Assembly (NCBI GenBank): GCA_033032175.1
Contig: CM065332.1
Location: 3,581,501 to 3,645,500, forward strand
Reading direction: 5' to 3'
DNA length: 64,000 nucleotides
Origin: Saturnia japonica
Lineage: Eukaryota > Arthropoda > Insecta > Lepidoptera > Saturniidae
Positions 1 through 9,367 of this stretch are shown here, in pieces. Under the pieces are notes generated by a model. It saw nothing but the letters and a program-made list of their open reading frames with translations, ran no database searches and had not been told where the DNA came from. Every line of letters begins with the position of its first letter. The stretch's first letter is position 1. A program made the position numbers and the translations under genes.

Positions 1-930
1 CCCGGATTTTATAGTTGCGTTCGAAATTTAAACACGCTCCGGTGATTGGTGTTTTTGCGTTAGCAGTAATAGTAGAGCGGGTCTGAGGAGGGGATAATCG
101 AAAATTAGAATCCAGGTCGTGCGATTTAGTTTTAATTTCGTTGGACCTCGGCGCAATGGCGGTTGTTTTTTATTTATTTAAGGCTACGGTTGCATTATTA
201 TTGGGTCAAGGATGTTTGTAACATATATTTTTTATTGTATGGTAAGTATTTACTATTATTCTATAACTTGTTATCGTGATTATCTCAAGAACTGCTACGG
301 TGTGATGAAAAATTATTTTTGTGCTAACTAAAACATTTATTGACGAAGGTTATTATAAGCTTTAGAGACTCCGCTATGACTCTAATATGCCGTGAAGAAA
401 GAAGACGGGTATTTTTGGGCCCAGAATGTAATTAGTAGAAATATGGTTTATAAAATCGAATATATTTTTGTTTTTAAAATCGTACAATATCATTAAAATT
501 CACAATCAACAAAATAAGAAAACTAATAACTTTAAGAGATAATAAACATAACCCTTTTAATATTAATCCTACTTCAGAAATAGGTTAATTGAAGTTTATT
601 ACATTTACTTTTACGAAAAATCCTAAATCTCTGCTTCTAGATTGCAAAAAATCCGCTTTTTTTCAGTGACTGTTTGATAATGCATTAACTATTAATTTAC
701 ACCGTTTTCATATTTTTACATCTCTTTTTTACCCAGGCCATTGTCTGTATGAAAGAGTATCTGTCTTCTTAGAAGCATGTGAAAATGCGGTCTACAATTT
801 ATTAATATATATGAAGGTAATATTTTGACATAATTAGGTATTAGAAACGACTATTAAACCAAGTGAATTTGTGAGTATCGAAAACAATGGTGAAGGTCAT
901 GTATAATACCTATATAATAAAAGGGTTGAA
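1..930. other. AT-rich DNA with no recognised gene
   Basis: I see no coding frame, RNA gene or clear repeat family here. The first 200 bases are somewhat richer in G and C than the rest, and could be the edge of something lying outside the window. Around 345-420 a short stretch weakly resembles internal sequence of lepidopteran Helitron-like repeats. That resemblance is too weak to call. Confidence 0.4.
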
Positions 931-1003
931 GCAGTGAGGGCTCGGCGGTAGCGTCCACGGATACTACTACGTCGATCGACAGGAGTCCGAATCAGGGTTC
1001 ACA
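931..1003 (+). repeat. Degenerate tRNA-like head of SINE family 1
   Basis: The stretch has an A-box-like segment (GGCTCGGCGGTAGCG) followed by a B-box-like segment (GGAGTCCGAATC). They are arranged as in the better-preserved heads at 21600-21672 and 50108-50175. Only the RNA polymerase III promoter-like head remains; the body of the SINE is missing. It is too worn to be a working tRNA gene. Confidence 0.4.
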
Positions 1004-1074
1004 ACCTTATGATAATTTATAGTACATTTACGATAGTGAAATTAATAGCGAATTGTGCGAGCGAATTACGAAAA

Positions 1075-1311
1075 AACAGACATACAAAATAGCAACTTTT
1101 TACTAAATGCCTATGAAAGTATATACGGCACCTATAAAGAAAAAAACAAATTGACTATATGTCTGTTCGTTTGTTCTGGGTAATCTCCGGAACAGTTGGA
1201 CTGATTTTGACGCGATTTTCACTGGTAGACAGCTCATGTTATCAGAAGTAACTTAGGCTAATTATATTTGAGAAAAAGAATTAGGGTTCCGCGCAAATAC
1301 AAAAACAATAT
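1075..1311 (+). mobile_element. Helitron-like element family A, internal fragment
   Basis: The segment shares with the complete copies the order 'tttttactaaatgc', 'catatgaaagtat', 'gtctgtt..ttgttc', 'gggtaatctccg', 'actgattttgacg', and then a conserved AGGGTTCCGCGCAAAT block. Both termini are absent. It is non-coding and non-autonomous, and is recognised only by comparison with the other copies in this window. Confidence 0.6.
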
Positions 1312-1443
1312 CAATCACAGAGAAATCAGCCAAATGTGGACGGTCGCTGCTGTCATGCTAACCTGCAAGCCGGCAGCTGGATACACACTGGTTGGTGAAT
1401 AACATAATTAATTTTAGCAGTTGTCGTCGTCGGCAAGGTTGCG

Positions 1444-2036
1444 TTGCAGATGAATCCAGAAGGCGTAAGAATACGTTTCCGTTTTGTTGGAGGGCTGTTT
1501 AATTTGGATAGACTGAAACACGTAAAAAAGCCTCATGTGATAGACTACAGAATTTATGTACGCAGCCGACTTATGTTTTCTAGCGGATTCTCCAGCTTCT
1601 TTAGAAAGGATGATATCTAGTCTCGACGAGCCATGTAATTATTTCGGCCTCAATATCAACATAGGCAAAACTGTAGTAATGGCTGCAAGTTCCCAGAATG
1701 TGCCTCTACAAATATGTAGGTATTGTTCAGGACATCTAAGTGCGAACTTAATGCCAAAATTAACGCTAGAATCGGTGCAGCTTCAGCTTCCTTTGGTGAG
1801 CTAAGTTCAAAGGCTTTTCGCTCCCATGACCTCATATTAGCGATAAAAGTCTCTGTTTATATGGCAATCGTATTGCCAATTCAATTAAACTCATCGGTGA
1901 CATGGTTGCTTGTATAGATAACATATACGCACACTTAACCATTTCCACGTTCAATGTCTGAGACACGTCATGCGTATGCACTGGTCTGATCGTGTAAGAA
2001 ATACTGATGTCTTACGTCGTGCTAATATACAGGGTA
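1444..2036 (+). pseudogene. RTE-like LINE reverse transcriptase fragment (5' part)
   Basis: This is the back half of a non-LTR retrotransposon reverse transcriptase with frameshifts. In order it shows NPEGVRIRFRF, a damaged active-site box YAADLCFLADSP (the normal box is YADD, so one catalytic aspartate reads A), the palm/thumb segment YFGLNINIGKTVVM, and ELNAKINARIGAASASFGEL in a shifted frame. It ends with the thumb segment [18 protein letters not shown]. The reading is typical of RTE-like LINEs of insects. The frame is broken at about 1555 and 1720-1800, so it cannot make a protein. It stops abruptly at 2036, where a 5.4-kb DNA transposon is inserted. The same LINE resumes at 7438 with the next expected residues. 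Confidence 0.75.
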
Positions 2037-2342
2037 TTAGTAGACCGCTCCCGAAAATGAAGACAGACGATAGTACTAATGACACCTTTGATGATGGGAT
2101 GGAAAAAAAATTGATCCTGATAAAAAAAAATCATATTATTTAAACTTTTTATTAGCATTATTTACGCTCCATCGTGTTAGTACAGCTAAATGAAACGATA
2201 ATTTCATAAAAAATACATTACTTTACTAAAAAAAAAAAACCAGCAATGAAACACAAAATCAAAAACAGCTGATGCTCGGATCAACGAACGCCCGGGCGCA
2301 GCGTCAATCTTGCGCTGCACGCAACTAACAATCAAATAAATA

Positions 2343-2594
2343 CTTATTTACAACATTTGTCTAAATAACTAATTTATCTACTTTGCCACTGTGCTAGTCT
2401 TTACCTAGCCACTTTCTTTCGAATTCACCGGTTGAATAAGCTAAGTACCGGGTTCGATTCCCCGCTTATGAAAAAAATACTTGAATGAAATTTTAAAAAG
2501 GATAGATTCATGCTTTTTAATCCGTCGTGTAATTATGTTTATTACTCTGATGTATTCAGTTATGTACGATCTACTCAGATCAGTTCAAAAATAA
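2343..2594 (-). repeat. 250-bp block with tRNA-like B box, left-arm copy
   Basis: This is one of three copies of the same block; the others are 4724-4967 and 6849-7121, both on the other strand. Recognisable pieces are the CACTGTGCTAGT..CCTAGCCACTTTC run and the B-box-like GGGTTCGATTCCCC. It could be a tRNA-derived SINE captured in the ancestor of the transposon, or simply element sequence that resembles a B box. Confidence 0.5.
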
Positions 2595-2631
2595 GTTATA
2601 AAAAAAAATTGGTATGAAACAGCTTACCGAT

Positions 2632-3759
2632 CTAAATCCTCCGTGGCCTTATGAGATGCGGCTCAAATTGTGCCCCATTCATTTCGAGGCAGATTTGAGC
2701 TCGGCGTTGCGTCTCCTTATGCAGTCGGGGCATCATCGTGGGGTCTTCGACACAGTCCGCACGTAGTTTGTCGAAAACATTCACGATCCTTTGGCGCATT
2801 TGGTTAGCACTATCACACTCACGATTAAAAACCCTTTCTTTCACATACCCCCACAGAAAGAAGTCTAACGGGGTCAGATCGGGTGACCGAGGTGGCCAAG
2901 CGTGTGGTCCTAGTTTGCCGATCCAGCGATCATCAAACAGCTCGGTGAGGCACTCACGGACGAACCTCGCCACATGTGGAGGTGCACCATCATGCTGAAA
3001 CCATGTGCGGCGATATTCAGTCAATGATAGGTCGTCTAAAATGTTCACTATTTGTTCATTTATAATGTTTAAATATCGCTTTCCGTCAAGTCGCTGTGGC
3101 AGAAATACTGGCCCTAGTATGCGATCCTTAAATAAACCTGCCCATACATTAACCGACCATCGGGTTTGGTGCCCGGTTTGTAGAACTGCGTGCGGGTTCA
3201 CCTCGGAATACACGTGTGTATTTCTTCGGTTCCACAACCCGTTTCTGGTAAATGTTGACTCGTCCGTCCAGATGACGTGTTCAATGAAATCAGGGACACG
3301 TTGTTGCTGGTATAATAACCAACGCCAGAAAACTCGCCGGCGGTCGTGATCGCCGGGTACCAAAGCTTGCACTTTGTGCACTTTGTATGGCCGCATTCGG
3401 TTACGCTTTAACACCTTATGAACTGTCCAGTACGACACACTTGTTCCATTCCGACACCTTAACAATTTAGCAATACTTCGTGTACCTAAGTTCGGATACC
3501 GGCGAACGACATCTAAAATGCGCTCCTCGGCCTGAACTGCTACTTGACTTCCACCTCCTGTCGCTACTGGAGCAATAGGTCGATTTTCCAACACTCGCTG
3601 AAATGCTGCCGTTATCAGACCAGAGTCAGCCGGATGTCGAGCTGTCGGGAATCTCTCTCGGTAAATTCGCAATGCACGCGAAGCATTCCCGCGAGCTTCT
3701 CCAAGGCACATTAACATGTTACCGTATTCACGAGCACTATAAACGTACGCGTTAGGCAT
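2632..3759 (-). CDS. Tc1/mariner-superfamily DDE transposase (left copy, open frame)
   Basis: The product would bind the element's ends in the nucleus and cut and paste it. The 375-residue frame starts at ATG 3757-3759. I chose it because the right copy begins at the same MPNAYVYS and the 30 residues upstream are only a hydrophobic run of translated AT-rich DNA. Domains in order: a DUF4817-type helix-turn-helix at about 1-60 (EYGNMLMCLGEARGN), a second helix-turn-helix at about 75-130 (RSIAKLL..WTVHKVL), and the catalytic fold from about 160. Likely catalytic residues are D166 (WTDEST), D257 (FQHDGAPPH), and D294 (SPD) or D299 (TPLDFFLWG), with 36 or 41 residues after D257. The stop is TAG at 2632-2634. 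Length and motifs are whole. It is intact, unlike the right-arm copy; whether it is expressed cannot be seen. Confidence 0.85.
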   Translation of the reverse strand: MPNAYVYSAREYGNMLMCLGEARGNASRALRIYRERFPTARHPADSGLITAAFQRVLENRPIAPVATGGGSQVAVQAEERILDVVRRYPNLGTRSIAKLLRCRNGTSVSYWTVHKVLKRNRMRPYKVHKVQALVPGDHDRRRVFWRWLLYQQQRVPDFIEHVIWTDESTFTRNGLWNRRNTHVYSEVNPHAVLQTGHQTRWSVNVWAGLFKDRILGPVFLPQRLDGKRYLNIINEQIVNILDDLSLTEYRRTWFQHDGAPPHVARFVRECLTELFDDRWIGKLGPHAWPPRSPDLTPLDFFLWGYVKERVFNRECDSANQMRQRIVNVFDKLRADCVEDPTMMPRLHKETQRRAQICLEMNGAQFEPHLIRPRRI

Positions 3760-4275
3760 TATTAAAACAGAACAATAATAAAAACAACACAAACTTAACA
3801 AGATACACAAAATGTAACAATAAAATATTAACAAGAATTTAAATATCAATACGATTGAACGAATATCTGTCGCTCATGCGCGCATGAAAGTCTAAATGAA
3901 ACTGTCTCAAAAACTAAAAATACTAAATTTAATAATCAATCCCGCCAAAACAAACTGCTCCTTTGGCGGTGAGCCGCGGCCGCCGTTGACGGCACTTTGT
4001 ACATTTTCACAGATCGATAAAGCGTTAGACATTCCCAACTTTTATTTTATAAGCTTAACTGTTATTTATAAAAACTATTTAATCTTTTTATCTTTGATTT
4101 TATACAAGAAAATAAAAATGAAATGGTACAGAAAAATTTAATAGTTGAAATTAATTGCAATTACGATAGACAATTAATCTATCAGAATGAATTTAAAATA
4201 GAATTCTTATACTTTATGTTAACACACTTCCGTTTTTAGTCCGGCCAATACTTTAATTTGAAAACAGGTAGGTAC

Positions 4276-4987
4276 TTACAAAAATTACTTGCAAGTTTTA
4301 TCGTGAACGCCGGCGCCGCCTCTAATTCTTTTATGTCGCTTGCAAATTTAGTACCTACACCAGCAGGCCGCGGCCGCGTGCCAGTGCTGTGTTGGCGCGC
4401 TGGCACGGGGAGAGCGCGGTGACGCGGTGTCACCGCCGGTGTGTGTGTAAAATGAACGAAAGTACGAAAAACCTAAAGTGTAGTGCTGTAATAATTCATA
4501 ATGCATTGTTTTGTACAGAGTTAGATAGAAAAAATGAGGAAAATTTTACGGTGTGTATTTCTGAATCTTAGAAAACAAAACACAGTAGTGACAATAATTA
4601 ATTTAGTATGTGCAGATTCTACGTCACAAGGTTCCTTTAGAATTTACATTCCAACTTCGTCATTGCGTATTTTGGAGGAGAATCGAACCCGGCACTTAGC
4701 TATCTCAACGCCTGGCCCAAATCAGTACTGAACTGATCTGATACATAACTGAATACATCAGAATACTACTAAACATAGACGATGGATTAAAAATCTTGAC
4801 TCTACCCTTGCTAAAATTTAATTGAAGTCTTTTTTTAATTAGTGGGATATCGAACCCGGTACTTTGATCGGATTGAAAGCGGCTAGGTAGAGACTAGCAT
4901 AGTGGCAAAGTAGGTATTTAGACAAATGTTGTAAATAAGTACTTGTGCGATCGCCAGCTGCCGGCCGTAATTTTCGATAGATGTGAC
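4276..4987. other. Spacer between the two arms of the inverted repeat
   Basis: This 712-bp segment has no mirror partner. It contains a short GC-rich patch with two hairpins: GTGCCAG at 4378-4384 pairing with CTGGCAC at 4400-4406, and GCGGTGAC at 4416-4423 pairing with GTCACCGC at 4429-4436. It also holds a third copy of the 250-bp subterminal block (4724-4967). A 39-codon frame at 4452-4571 has no recognisable similarity, and I do not call it a gene. Confidence 0.55.
4724..4967 (+). repeat. Third, internal copy of the 250-bp block
   Basis: From AGTACTGAACTGAT to GCGATCGCCAGCTGC this follows 6849-7121 in the same orientation. It includes 'gaatacatcagaat', 'cgatggattaaaaa', the B-box-like element on the minus strand (reverse of GATATCGAACCCGGTAC) and 'actagcatagtggcaaagta'. 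It lies in the spacer rather than in an arm, so the element has three copies of this block: one inverted and two direct. Confidence 0.65.
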
Positions 4988-5678
4988 GTACCTACCTGTT
5001 TTCAAATTAAAGTATTGGCCGGACTAAAAACAGAAAGTCTGTTAACATAAAGTACAAGAATTCTATTTTAAATTCATTCTGATAGATTAATTAATTGTCG
5101 ATCATAATTGCAAATAGTTTCTTCAACTATTACATTATTCTGTACCATTTCATTTTTAATTTCTTGTACAAAATTGTAAATTTTTTAATTGTGTACGTGA
5201 TAATCCAATTAGGTTAATTTAATATTCTAATATCATTTTTGTAGTAGCGAGCTTCTTGTTACGTCAGGGTACAATTGATTGTATAAATGTATAAAAAAAA
5301 ATTGAATTATAACTTCTAAATTCCATATGAAGACTAGTCAGTAGGGATAACTAAACTTATGAAATAATAGTTGTGAATGTAGGTATAACGGTTTATCGAT
5401 CTGCGGAAAAGATCAAAGTGCCGCTTTCGACGCTAACGAGGGGCTACTGCAAGTAGGCGGCCCGCGGCGCTTTATTTCTTTTGGCGGGGTTGATTATTAA
5501 GTTTAGTATTTTTAGTTCTTGAGACAGTTACACTTTGACTTTCATTTCATGTGCGCGTGCGTGGGCGACAGATATTCGTTCAATCGTATTGTTAACTAAG
5601 TTCTTGTCATTATTTTATTGTTACGTTTTTTGTTTCTTTTTAAGATTGTGTTGATTTTATGAGAGTTTTGTTTTAATA

Positions 5679-6806
5679 ATGCCTAACGCATACGTTTATA
5701 CTAGTGTTCGTGAATACGGTAGCATGTTAATGAATAATGTGCCTTGGAGAAGCTCGCGGGAATGCTTCGCGTGCATTACGAATTTACCGAGAGAGATTCC
5801 CGACAGCTGGACATCCGACTGACTCTCGCCTGATAACAGCAGCTATTCAGCGAGTGTTGGAAAATCGGCCCACTGCCCCAGTAGCGACAGGAGGTGGAAG
5901 TCAAGTGGCTATTCAGTTCGAGGAGAGCATTTTTGATGTCGTTCGCTGAAATCCGAACTTAGTTAAACGAGGTATTGCTAAATTGTTAAGGCTTCGAGAT
6001 GTAACAAGTGTGTTATACTGGACAGTTTCCAAAGTGTTAAAGCGTAAACGAATGTGCCCATAAAAAGTGCACAAAGTGCAAGCTTGGTATCCGGTGAGAA
6101 CGATCACTGGCGAGTTTTTTACCATTGGATAAGACCCGCAACAACGTGTGCCTGGTTTCATTGAACACGTGATCTGGACGGACGAGTAGACATTTACAGG
6201 AAACGGCCTGTGGAACCGAAGAAATACACACGTTTATTCCGAGGTGAACCCGCACGCTGTTCTACAAACCAGGCACCAAACCCAATGGTCGGTTAACGTA
6301 TGGGCAGGTTTATTTAAGGATCGCATACTAGAACCAATGATTCTGGCACAGCAACTTGACGGACAGCGATATTTAAACCTCATAAATGAACAGTCGGAGG
6401 ACATTTTAGACGACTTATCATTAGCTCAATATCGCCGAAAATGCTTTCAGCATGATGGTGCACCCCCACATCCTCAGATTCGTCCGTGAGCGCCTCACTG
6501 AGCTATTTGATGATCGCTGGATCGGCAGACTAGGACCATACTCTTGGCCACCTCTGTCACCCGATCTGACCCCGTTAGTCTTCTTTCTGTAGGGGTATGT
6601 GAGAGAATGTGCTTTTAATCGTAAGTGTGTTAGTGCCAACGAAATGCACCAAAGGACCGTGGATGTTTTCGACAAACTACGTGCGGACTGGGTCGAGGAC
6701 TCCACGATGATGCCTGCATGAGGATACGCAACGCCGAGCCCAAATCTGCCTCGAAATGAATGGGGCACAATTTGAGCCGCATCTCATAAGACCACGAAAG
6801 CTTTAG
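5679..6806 (+). pseudogene. Tc1/mariner-type transposase, broken right-arm copy
   Basis: This is the mirror of the open gene at 2632-3759. It starts at the same ATG (5679-5681, MPNAY) and ends at the same stop context (TAG 6804-6806). A 7-base insertion near 5726-5735 (aataatg) shifts the frame after about 16 codons. In the original frame I also see TGA 5947-5949, TAA 6061-6063 (where the left copy has Y125), TAG 6187-6189 just after the first catalytic motif, and TAG 6590-6592 in FFLWG. The aspartate of TPLD reads valine (GTC). A further insertion or deletion lies near 6700-6725. It cannot make a transposase. Its presence shows that the arms have been diverging. Confidence 0.85.
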
Positions 6807-6848
6807 ATCGGTAAGCTGTTTCATACCTACATTTTTTATAAATAACTT

Positions 6849-7121
6849 AGTACTGAACTGATATGAATAGGTACATAATTGAATACATCAGAATAATAAA
6901 GATTCTTACACGATGGATTAAAAAACATGGCTCAATGCTTGTTAAAATTTTATTTAAGTATTTTTTTCATTCGCGGGGAATCGAAGCCGTTACTTTTTTA
7001 ATTCAACCGGAGAATTCGAATGAAAGTGGCCAGGTAGACACTAGCACAGTGGCAAAGTAGATAAGTTAGGTATTTAGACAATATTGTAAATAAGTATTTG
7101 TGCGATCGCCAGCTGCGGGCC
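6849..7121 (+). repeat. 250-bp block with tRNA-like B box, right-arm copy
   Basis: Mirror of 2343-2594 and direct repeat of 4724-4967. It keeps AGTACTGAACTGATATG at its start, AATTCGAATGAAAGTGGCC in the middle and GCGATCGCCAGCTGCGGGCC at its end. The B-box-like segment is on the minus strand (reverse of GGGGAATCGAAGCC), more worn than in the left arm. Confidence 0.6.
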
Positions 7122-7437
7122 GCGCGAGAATGGCACCGCGCCGCGCTCGCGCTGGACTGGCGCCGCGACGCGCTTCGCCTGCGCGTTATTTGACCCGAGC
7201 AATCAGCTGTATTTAATTTGGTGTTCATTGCTGGTTTTTTTTTAGTAAAGTATTGTATTTTTTTGTAAAATTCTCGTTTCATTAAGTTGTACTAACATGA
7301 TGGAGCGTAAATAATGCTAATAAAAAGTTTAAATAATATGATTGTTTTTTAATCAGGATCAATTTTTTTCCATCCCATCATCAAAGGTGTCATTAGTACT
7401 ATCGTCTGTCTTCATTTTCGGGAGCGGTCTACTAATA

Positions 7438-7896
7438 CCCGTATATGGCGTGGAAGCGTATCAAATGCAGCGACAGTTACGTTCGTATGGTCATGTGTTG
7501 CGGAGACCAGACGAGAGCGTGGTGAAGCGCATCTTTGCGCAGCTTGAAGAAGGCAAGGCTTTCACGGTATAAAAATGTGCTAAAACGAAACATGAAAAAC
7601 TGCAAAATAAACCCTCTCCGAATGGGAATCAACTGCTGAGATACGTTCAGAGTGGAGGAACTTTTTAAACTAAAAGATTTACACTTCTGAGGACAGAAGA
7701 AAAGGAGAGCTAGGCAACAAACGTGATAAATTGAAAGCCAGACTAAGTAGGTACATGCGGCTATACGTTACAACTACTGTGACGGTATTCTGACTTGCCC
7801 CAATTGTGAGTGCACGTTCACGGCAAAGATAAGATACATCAGTAAGAGTTCAAGCGGTCGATGTAACCGAATACGGTTAGGAGCAGATGATGATGA
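7438..7896 (+). pseudogene. RTE-like LINE, C-terminal part and 3' end
   Basis: This continues the reverse transcriptase that breaks off at 2036. The segment [19 protein letters not shown] at about 7450-7507 is the expected sequel to RRANIQG. It is followed by [17 protein letters not shown] (to about 7560). Much decayed sequence then leads to a cysteine-rich tail reading TCPNCECTFTAKIRYIS near 7791-7840, like the zinc-finger-like end of such LINEs. The piece ends in a short GAT repeat (7886-7896), a common type of 3' end for RTE-like elements. Frameshifts and stops make it non-coding. Confidence 0.7.
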
Positions 7897-8164
7897 ATTT
7901 TATGTATGGAGTATTTCCAAAGAGGTATATAGACACCGCTTCAATACATGCAAAGTTGCCTGTTACAGTTTATCTTAGCGGTAGGCGATTATGAGATATA
8001 CTAATTTAATCATTCGATTATGAAGATATCTCGAGATACGTCGATTATAGTCATTAGTAATTAGTAATATTAGTAGGTCGATGATGAGTGATCGATCGAA
8101 ATATATCGATTATGTAAATCATTCATAATCGTCCCCCTCTAATTTATATAACACAAAACAATTT

Positions 8165-8400
8165 TTAACAAAAAAGAAAACCAATTTCAGTGACTTTGAG
8201 GAGTTCCCTCATGTATCTTGAAGACGAAGGTCCAATGCCAATCAAATTTATATGGAACCACCCTTGGGGTGTCCCTTTTATAAGGGAAAAAGAATAATCT
8301 AAAGCGGTTAAAAACAAAGAAGTTATGACTAAACATTAAAAAAAAACACATTCGAATTAAGAACCTCCCTTCTTGGAAGTCGGTTAATAAAATCAAACCT
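8165..8400 (+). repeat. Dispersed repeat, copy 1
   Basis: The sequence from ACAATTTTTAACAAAAAAGAA through GAGGAGTTCCCTC.TGTAT and the following 'ccaatgccaat' matches 22228-22400 in the same orientation. A looser relative in the opposite orientation lies at 44120-44330. I cannot assign a family. An open frame across it (minus strand) is AT-rich and has no recognisable motif. Confidence 0.5.
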
Positions 8401-8840
8401 ACACCCATTTTAATAATACAGCCATCGTATTTGTGGAGGTACCTATATAATAAATTGTAGTGTATTAAGCAATTAATGTCTTTATACGTAAGTAGGTACA
8501 GACAAGACGCCATATGACTACCACGTTATAAATTTGCACAGCTAGGTGAGGAGAGCACCGCAGCGCCACTCGCGGCGAACGACTAGAGGTAAAATTTAAT
8601 GCGGTGCGTTGTCAACCGCCTATAATAATAAGGGTGTAATTAAAAATATTTATGGGTCGATGTTATGATGTTATTTTTATTTTGCCGTGCCTGAAAATTG
8701 CATTTCCAACTGAATACAATTTTTGTCAAAGAAGCACTTTCGTAGAAATAAATATAATAATATCTCATTCAGTGCGCGCGCGCAGTGCTGCTTAGCAGAA
8801 AAAATATTTGATTATTTATTTTAACGTTAACATATCAATT

Positions 8841-9335
8841 ACGCTCACTTGGACTACCGAATGCCATCGTTCGGGCACACGCGCGAATCTTGCTTCCCCG
8901 CTCCCAGTTATTTTAAAGACAAAAATACTTATAGTGGGTGTTCCTTAGAAGATATAAATATACTCTGCCCGACTGTTTTGTAGGTTTTTTTAATGTCTAC
9001 AATTATCTTCTACATTAATTTCATATAATATATCTTATGGTTACCTCAACGTAAGCCATTTAAGGACCCGAATTGATTCACTATAACCTTTTTTTTTCTA
9101 AAATAAAAGTACCCTAATTTACTCCTTATAACATCAGCTATCTACCAGGAAAAGTCCCGTCAAAATAGGTCCAACCGTTTCGCAGCTTACCCGGAACAAA
9201 CAGACAAAAAAATTCAAATGTTATTTTTATTATAGGTACTGACTACCGTACCTATATACTTTCATGTACATTTAGTAAAAAGCTGTTATTTTGACATTAC
9301 AAACACACACTTCAATTGTATTAACTGTATATAGA
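8841..9335 (-). mobile_element. Helitron-like element family A, 3' end worn
   Basis: Read on the minus strand, it starts TCTATATACAGTTAATAC (from 9335) and keeps the family order of conserved blocks, including the GGGTAAGCTGCGAAACGG stretch and the CGCGCGTGTGCCCGAACG stretch near its 3' end. The terminal hairpin and CTAG are lost. It is non-coding and non-autonomous. Full-length relatives in this window are about 460-520 bp. Confidence 0.65.
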
Positions 9336-9367
9336 TACATCAAAAACAACATAATGAAACGTTAGCA

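Larger units (their letters stand above)
2037..4275 (-). repeat. Left arm of the large inverted repeat
   Basis: From the outside in, the arm holds the terminus, a block with the reverse complement of 'tttagtacaactta..atgatggagcgtaaataatgc', a 250-bp block with a tRNA-like B box (GGGTTCGATTCCC at 2451-2463), the transposase gene on the minus strand, and its upstream DNA. Each part has a mirror partner in 4988-7435. The arms differ by many substitutions and by indels, so the duplication is not fresh. For example, the GC-rich outer stretches at 2280-2330 and 7120-7200 no longer align well. Confidence 0.75.
4988..7435 (+). repeat. Right arm of the large inverted repeat
   Basis: This is the mirror of 2037-4275. 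From the inside out it has ACCTACCTGTTTTCAAATTA (mirror of about 4253-4274), upstream DNA of the transposase including the GGCGGGGTTGATTATTAAGT stretch, the broken transposase, the 250-bp block and the terminus GGTCTACTAA before TA 7436-7437. It is about 200 bp longer than the left arm. The outermost part is unusually GC-rich (7118-7200) compared with its left partner. Confidence 0.72.
2035..7437. mobile_element. 5.4-kb inverted-repeat Tc1/mariner-type transposon with transposase in both arms
   Basis: Positions 2037-7435 form a large imperfect palindrome. The left arm (about 2037-4275) matches the reverse complement of the right arm (about 4988-7435) through the ends, the transposase genes, their upstream DNA and a segment before the 712-bp spacer. 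The outer ends are TTAGTAGACCGCTCCCGAAA and its mirror, with a TA at 2035-2036 and 7436-7437 as target duplication, as Tc1/mariner elements give. The two transposase copies face away from each other. The left is open and the right carries several stops. The element splits an RTE-like reverse transcriptase: residues up to RRANIQG lie left of it and [17 protein letters not shown] lies right of it. Arms long enough to hold the transposase are unusual for this superfamily. Confidence 0.75.

Noticed and set aside
3760..3849. Upstream extension of the transposase frame (30 hydrophobic residues, signal-peptide-like)
   Set aside because: It is translated AT-rich DNA. The mirror copy starts at the same MPNAY methionine, and a transposase acts in the nucleus, so the start at 3759 is preferred.
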